Below are positions 5,288-9,684 of a DNA stretch of 9,684 nt, one piece after another. Source of the stretch: Alphaproteobacteria bacterium (GTDB lineage Bacteria > Pseudomonadota > Alphaproteobacteria > Micavibrionales > Micavibrionaceae); the NCBI GenBank assembly GCA_030427765.1, contig JAUICS010000028.1, positions 1-9,684 of the forward strand. Reading direction: 5' to 3'. Positions within the stretch are counted from its first letter, which is position 1. Each line of letters opens with the position of its first letter. The position numbers and the translations under genes were made by a program. Under the pieces are notes generated by a model, which worked only from the letters and a program-made list of their open reading frames with translations, was not told the origin of the DNA and did no database searches.

Positions 5288-8254
5288 GTGGTAGAGCAAG
5301 AAAAAAATAAAATACTGAATGATAACAAAGGATTATCAACGAAGGGCGTGGTGAAGTACCTCGTTATGCCCGGTATTTTGCCGCGTGTGAAAAAGATTGT
5401 CGAAACAAGTTTCTCATATTTTGCATTTTTATTGGCACTAACATATAGTGCGCTGCGCTTAATTCCAGAAAATCATGCATTCGCAAACCCTGCAAATATG
5501 GGGCGTTATGGGATTGGTCATGTTGTGGCAGAGGCTGCAAATAATATCGTTGTCGACAAACGAAACACCGATAAAATTATTTTATTTTTTGCAACGTTGA
5601 TTGGTATTGCGCTTTTATTCCTGCAATTCGTCGCCCTTGTGCTAACGGTATTTAGTTCGGACGCATGGGCGGGGACAACAGTTGAACAAATAAATGCCCT
5701 GTTTATCACCACGCAACCGGAAAAAGACATTGCATTCAGTATTCTTGATCAGGTGTTTGCGGTTCCCGGAATTTTCGGTTCGAAATACGCCCCGGCCAGC
5801 CAGAGTGAAATACCCCTTATAAACGCCGGGTTACATAAAATGTACCAGATGTACAGTTACGCTATTTTATTCGTGGGGGTTATCGTTTTTCTTTATTATA
5901 TGCTGGTTGTGGCATTTGAAACGGCACAAACCGGTGTTCCATTCGGTCGCCGTTTCGATAATGTGTGGGTTCCGTTACGGCTTGTTGCGGCGATTGGGTT
6001 GCTCTTGCCTATCAATTATGGTTTGAACTCTGCTCAGTTTATTACGCTGTATGTTGCAAAAATGGGCTCTAGCATGGCAACAAATATATGGCTTAAATAT
6101 AACGAATCGATTCAGGAAAATCAGCCGGGAATGTCACCTTTCGGGGTTGCAGGTAAAACAAGAGATATTACGTTTTATAGAGGGACTGATGCCAAGGTAA
6201 CCGTTACAGATGAAATGGCTTCTGCGGCTGCTTTACTGGCGGTTCCAGAAATTCCAGATGTGTCGACAACAACAAAGTTCGGATTTATTGTCGCGACTTG
6301 CATGGCACTCTATGACGATATTCCTGACAAAAATGTGGATGCCTATTTTGTTAATGGTCGTCAAAGCCGTTTGGCTTCTGAAGTCATGACTGGCGATGTC
6401 GCCGCCTGGGAAGAGTTTGTAAAAACGTTTTTTCAGGGTCAGGACGTAATTATGCGTATTGGTAATTTGGGCAATACGGAGCAGCATCAACATTACCGAA
6501 CAAGAGTTATTCCGTATTGCGGGGAATGGCGATTTCCAGTGGCTAATTTTGGCCGTGCCCTGATGCGCAGGGATGCGGAAAGAAGTCCATCTTTTATAAT
6601 TCACCAGAGTATGGCATCTACGGCGTATAATTTTTATTCATCCTGGGGTGATGCGGAATTCAGTTTTCCGCGTGATTTTGGCCGATATATGGCCACGGCT
6701 TACACGGAAAAACCAGATGTAGACTGTTATGTCGCCGGGTTGGAGCAGGCGCTTAGCCGGGCACGAAACGGCGCGGATTTTATGGGTAATACAGGTCTTA
6801 GGCAGTCTTTATCAAACGTTCACACTGATATAAGTGCCGATAATTGCCAATTTCCAGCACAAGGGATTTTGCAGGGCAATGCCCTTATGGACAATTATTT
6901 TAATATTTTTGCGGTGAAATTCGCATACGAAACATATCTTCAAAGTATTGATGCATCCTTGACCGATAAGATCCGTGAGATGGGTTGGGGCGGCGCCGGT
7001 GTGTGGTATAACAGTATCGCCGAAATGAATGGTAATTTTGTATCCAGTATTTATGCGCGTCCAACCATCAGCAAAATGCCGCTTATTATGCAGCAGGTGG
7101 CAGAATTTCGTCGTCGTCATAATGCGGCTACTACACCTGAAGATATGTATAACGTGGTCATTGCCTCCGACCCAAATCTTGAACCGAATTTTGATGAGGC
7201 GGGCAATGACATGGAAATCGCAAAGGTATTAGGAAAAGTCTACAAATATACCGCGTTGTCACACGCAGAACGTCAGACAACGCGAACCAGTCCGTTTATG
7301 AGTATCATAAACAGTATTTTAGGGACCAGCGGCATTATTTCTATGCGTGAAAACCCGCAGGTACATCCGTTGGCGCAGTTGAGCACCCTTGGGAAATCCA
7401 TGTTGGATGCCGCGGTTCGTAACCTTATGCTGTCATTTGCATTGGCAACCGGCGGTGGTGTGCTCGGTGCGGCGGGTGTTAATAGTGCGGCAGGCGTTAT
7501 ACAAGGAATTTCCACATTCATATCATCCTTGGTTGTTGTGGCATTGTCATCGGGAATTATCCTTTATTATATCGTGCCGTTTTTGCCGTTCATGTATTTC
7601 TTTTTCGGGGTGGGAACATGGATTATGGCGATTTTTGAGGCCATGGTCGGGGTTCCGTTATGGGCCCTTGCGCATTTACGTCTCGAAGGGAAAGGGTTTA
7701 TGGGCGATTCTGCCGTAAACGGTTATTTATTGCTACTTGAAATCTTTATCAGGCCGACGTTGATGGTATTTGGATTGCTGGCAACATCTATCATCTTTTT
7801 TGCAGAGGTTGCCATTTTAAATAGCATATGGGATTTGGCCGTGTGTAACCTTGGCGGTTATGGGTGCTCAGATTCAACAACGCCGGATGATCTCATGAGC
7901 ATCGAATACTGGCGTGATCCGATCGATCAGTTTTTCTTTAGTGTCATGTACGTGATTGTCGTCTATATGGCGGCTATGGGAACGTTTAAATTAATTGATG
8001 CCGTGCCGGATAACATTATTCGGTGGATTGGTGGAAATGTTCAGACATTCTCTGATAACCAGTCCGATCCTACGGAAGGTCTTGTTCGGAATGCCGGAAT
8101 TTCAAGTGCGATGATCGGTCAACAGGTTGCAGGTGCCATTCCAACAATCGGAAGTACGGCTGGCCGTGTCGTTGCAAGCCCATTTGTACGTAATTTGGCG
8201 GGTGGTGAAACACCGAACGCAGGACGTGTTGGGTCATCATCGACGCCGAGCTGA
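5288..8254 (+). CDS. DotA/TraY family type IVB secretion membrane protein (paralogue 1)
   Basis: The product is a 988-residue polytopic inner-membrane protein resembling DotA of the Dot/Icm type IVB secretion system and TraY of IncI conjugation. Translation starts at GTG 5288, with AGGT (5279-5282) 5 bases upstream. Hydrophobic segments lie near 43-59, 97-122, 190-210 and 230-242, then a large hydrophilic, probably periplasmic region from about 245 to 705, then a membrane cluster near 740-797, 812-840 and 884-902. The C-terminal signatures support the family: PFMYFFFGVGTWIMAIFEAM (767-786), YLLLLEIFIRPTLMVFGL (813-830) and IDAVPDNIIRWIGG (903-916). After 916 comes a Ser/Gly/Pro-rich soluble tail. 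DotA of Legionella (about 1,050 residues) has the same plan of multiple membrane spans around a large periplasmic domain. The first ~90 residues form an extra conserved block before the AWAG-ended hydrophobic segment. A second, similar gene follows 50 bases downstream. Family membership is confident; a secretion role is inferred. Confidence 0.88.
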   Translation: MVEQEKNKILNDNKGLSTKGVVKYLVMPGILPRVKKIVETSFSYFAFLLALTYSALRLIPENHAFANPANMGRYGIGHVVAEAANNIVVDKRNTDKIILFFATLIGIALLFLQFVALVLTVFSSDAWAGTTVEQINALFITTQPEKDIAFSILDQVFAVPGIFGSKYAPASQSEIPLINAGLHKMYQMYSYAILFVGVIVFLYYMLVVAFETAQTGVPFGRRFDNVWVPLRLVAAIGLLLPINYGLNSAQFITLYVAKMGSSMATNIWLKYNESIQENQPGMSPFGVAGKTRDITFYRGTDAKVTVTDEMASAAALLAVPEIPDVSTTTKFGFIVATCMALYDDIPDKNVDAYFVNGRQSRLASEVMTGDVAAWEEFVKTFFQGQDVIMRIGNLGNTEQHQHYRTRVIPYCGEWRFPVANFGRALMRRDAERSPSFIIHQSMASTAYNFYSSWGDAEFSFPRDFGRYMATAYTEKPDVDCYVAGLEQALSRARNGADFMGNTGLRQSLSNVHTDISADNCQFPAQGILQGNALMDNYFNIFAVKFAYETYLQSIDASLTDKIREMGWGGAGVWYNSIAEMNGNFVSSIYARPTISKMPLIMQQVAEFRRRHNAATTPEDMYNVVIASDPNLEPNFDEAGNDMEIAKVLGKVYKYTALSHAERQTTRTSPFMSIINSILGTSGIISMRENPQVHPLAQLSTLGKSMLDAAVRNLMLSFALATGGGVLGAAGVNSAAGVIQGISTFISSLVVVALSSGIILYYIVPFLPFMYFFFGVGTWIMAIFEAMVGVPLWALAHLRLEGKGFMGDSAVNGYLLLLEIFIRPTLMVFGLLATSIIFFAEVAILNSIWDLAVCNLGGYGCSDSTTPDDLMSIEYWRDPIDQFFFSVMYVIVVYMAAMGTFKLIDAVPDNIIRWIGGNVQTFSDNQSDPTEGLVRNAGISSAMIGQQVAGAIPTIGSTAGRVVASPFVRNLAGGETPNAGRVGSSSTPS

Positions 8255-8304
8255 TAATGAATATGGAACACAGAAAGAAAAGCAGGTTTTTGAAAGTGTA
8301 ATAT

Positions 8305-9684
8305 ATGGCAGACACAAGCGCAGTCAGATCATATAGCGGAAGAGTAATAAAGTACGCGGTTTTACCGGGTATTTTGCCGCGCGTGCAGCGTATCATTGGC
8401 AATAGTTTTTCGTATTTTGCTTTCCTTTTGGCGCTAACCTACAGTGCCCTTCGCCTTATTCCTGAAAATCATCCCTTTGCAAACCCTGCAAACATGGGAC
8501 GTTACGGTATCGGCCAGGTCGTGGCGGAGGCTGCAAACAACATCGTTGTTGATAAAAACAATATTGATAAAATGATACTTTTTTTAGCGACACTTGTTGG
8601 AATTGCGCTTATGTTCCTGCAGTTTGTGGTTCTGTTAGTCGCGGTTTTTAGCAATGATGCATGGGCGGGATCCGCCCTGAATCAAATGAACAGTTTGTTC
8701 ACAACAATGCGTCCGGAAAAGGATGTTGCTTTTAGTGTTCTGGATCAGATTTTCGCCATTCCTGGCTTGTACGGGTCGGAATATGGGCCGCAGAATGATG
8801 GTGAAATACCCCTTATAAACGTGGCATTACAACGCATGTACCGTGTTTATAGTTACGGTGTTTTATTCGTTGGGGTGATTATATTTTTATATTATGTCCT
8901 TGTCGTTATATTTGAAACGGCACAAACCGGTGTTCCATTCGGTCGCCGTTTTGATAATATCTGGGCGCCTGTCCGGCTTGTATTTGCACTTGGCATGCTA
9001 GTGCCGATAAATTATGGCCTGAATTCAGCACAGTATCTGACCCTTTTTACGGCCAAATTCGGGTCCAGCATGGCCACAAATATCTGGCTTACATACAATG
9101 ATGCCATTCAGGAAAGTCGCCCGGGCATGTCTCCGCTTGGTATAACGTCACGCGAACGTGAAATAACATTTGGGGCAATGTCGATTGTAATTGACGAAAA
9201 TAACTCTGCCGCCGCTGCATTGGTCGCGGTTCCCGAAATGCCGAGTGTGTCATCAATAACAAAATTCGGCTTCATTGTTTCAACCTGTATCGCACTATAC
9301 AAAAAACTGCCGGTTCCGAAAGACGTAAAGGCCTATTTCGTCAATGGACGCGAGGCAAGATTGGCATCTGAGGTTTTTTCTGTTGGTGGTGACCCTTACG
9401 CAATGCAATGGAAACAGTTTGTTCAGGAATTTTTTGGTGGGCAAGACGTTATCATGCGTGTTGGTGAGCTTGGAAATACTACAAAACACCAAAAATATCG
9501 TGAGAAGGTAATCCCATATTGCGGGGAATGGCGCATGCCTGTTGTACATTTTGGAACGTCAATGATGCGTGAAGGTTCTGAGAAAGCTCCCGGCTATATG
9601 ATTCATCGATCATATGCAAACACGGCGTATAAATTCTACTCTGCCGAACCAGATAGCGCAGGCGGCGCGGGCGCCGGTGGCGGG
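8305..9684 (+). CDS. DotA/TraY family membrane protein (paralogue 2), 3' end outside window
   Basis: An open frame runs from ATG 8305 through exactly 460 codons to the window edge without a stop. The product begins MADTSAVRSYSGRVIKYAVL and aligns with paralogue 1 from its residue 21 on. By eye it is about 80% identical over the first 100 aligned residues and about 67% over the next 110. Shared blocks include PGILPRV, SFSYFAFLLALTYSALRLIP, ANPANMGRYGIG, AEAANNIVVDK, FETAQTGVPFGRRFDN, PINYGLNSAQ, GSSMATNIWL and PYCGEWR. Membrane segments and the start of the periplasmic domain are in the same order. It departs from paralogue 1 at the very end, where a Gly/Ala run (AGGAGAGGG) begins. The ribosome-binding site is weak (GAAAG at 8292-8296). 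No terminator lies in the 50-base gap, so co-transcription with paralogue 1 is likely. The C-terminal DotA signatures lie beyond the window. Confidence 0.88.
   Translation, partial: MADTSAVRSYSGRVIKYAVLPGILPRVQRIIGNSFSYFAFLLALTYSALRLIPENHPFANPANMGRYGIGQVVAEAANNIVVDKNNIDKMILFLATLVGIALMFLQFVVLLVAVFSNDAWAGSALNQMNSLFTTMRPEKDVAFSVLDQIFAIPGLYGSEYGPQNDGEIPLINVALQRMYRVYSYGVLFVGVIIFLYYVLVVIFETAQTGVPFGRRFDNIWAPVRLVFALGMLVPINYGLNSAQYLTLFTAKFGSSMATNIWLTYNDAIQESRPGMSPLGITSREREITFGAMSIVIDENNSAAAALVAVPEMPSVSSITKFGFIVSTCIALYKKLPVPKDVKAYFVNGREARLASEVFSVGGDPYAMQWKQFVQEFFGGQDVIMRVGELGNTTKHQKYREKVIPYCGEWRMPVVHFGTSMMREGSEKAPGYMIHRSYANTAYKFYSAEPDSAGGAGAGGG
8910..8951 (+). repeat. 42-bp exact duplicate shared with 5914-5955
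   Basis: The block that encodes FETAQTGVPFGRR is identical at all 42 bases in both DotA-like genes, including third-codon positions. A second exact match of 21 bases (5805-5825 and 8801-8821, encoding EIPLIN) lies about 90 bases upstream. The surrounding codons differ freely at synonymous sites. These are islands of DNA identity inside diverged paralogues. Confidence 0.9.

Noticed and set aside
8255..8304. Possible terminator or separate promoter between the two DotA-like genes
   Set aside because: No stem-loop with a T run and no paired -35/-10 hexamers can be placed in the 50 bases.

Overview
The window reads as chromosomal DNA of an alphaproteobacterium. The clearest taxonomic hint is the DnaX C-terminus, whose tail (PLVANIMKNFPGAKIISV) resembles the C-terminal tau extension typical of alphaproteobacterial DnaX. 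The DotA/TraY-family proteins carry an N-terminal block of a kind I associate with Micavibrio-like and Rhodospirillales-like lineages. That narrower placement is an inference from memory, not a result.

Layout from left to right. (1) Positions 1-170 hold the 3' end of a plus-strand gene, possibly a sulfotransferase. (2) Positions 324-878 encode a small, probably exported glycine-rich protein built from two families of tandem repeats, followed by a clean intrinsic terminator. (3) Positions 936-1362 are a non-coding stretch between convergent genes and contain a composite palindromic element of two hairpins. (4) Positions 1363-5089 are a tight minus-strand housekeeping cluster, transcribed dnaX, then ybaB/ebfC, then a formyltransferase-family gene, then xthA. 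dnaX and ybaB overlap by 4 bases (ATGA). The formyltransferase lies where recR is common in other bacteria. (5) Positions 5090-5287 are a divergent, AT-rich promoter region. (6) From 5288 to the window end, two tandem plus-strand paralogues encode large polytopic membrane proteins of the DotA/TraY family (type IVB secretion, Dot/Icm-like). The first is complete at 988 residues. The second is cut off by the window after 460 codons.

The minus-strand cluster covers DNA replication and repair: the clamp loader, a nucleoid-associated protein and an AP endonuclease/3' exonuclease. The DotA-like pair forms a separate plus-strand unit with a 50-base gap and no visible terminator between the genes, so the two are probably co-transcribed. 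Their tandem duplication is the most interesting feature here, because DotA is normally a single-copy component of a Dot/Icm apparatus. No other dot/icm gene is visible in the window, so whether a full secretion system follows downstream cannot be judged.
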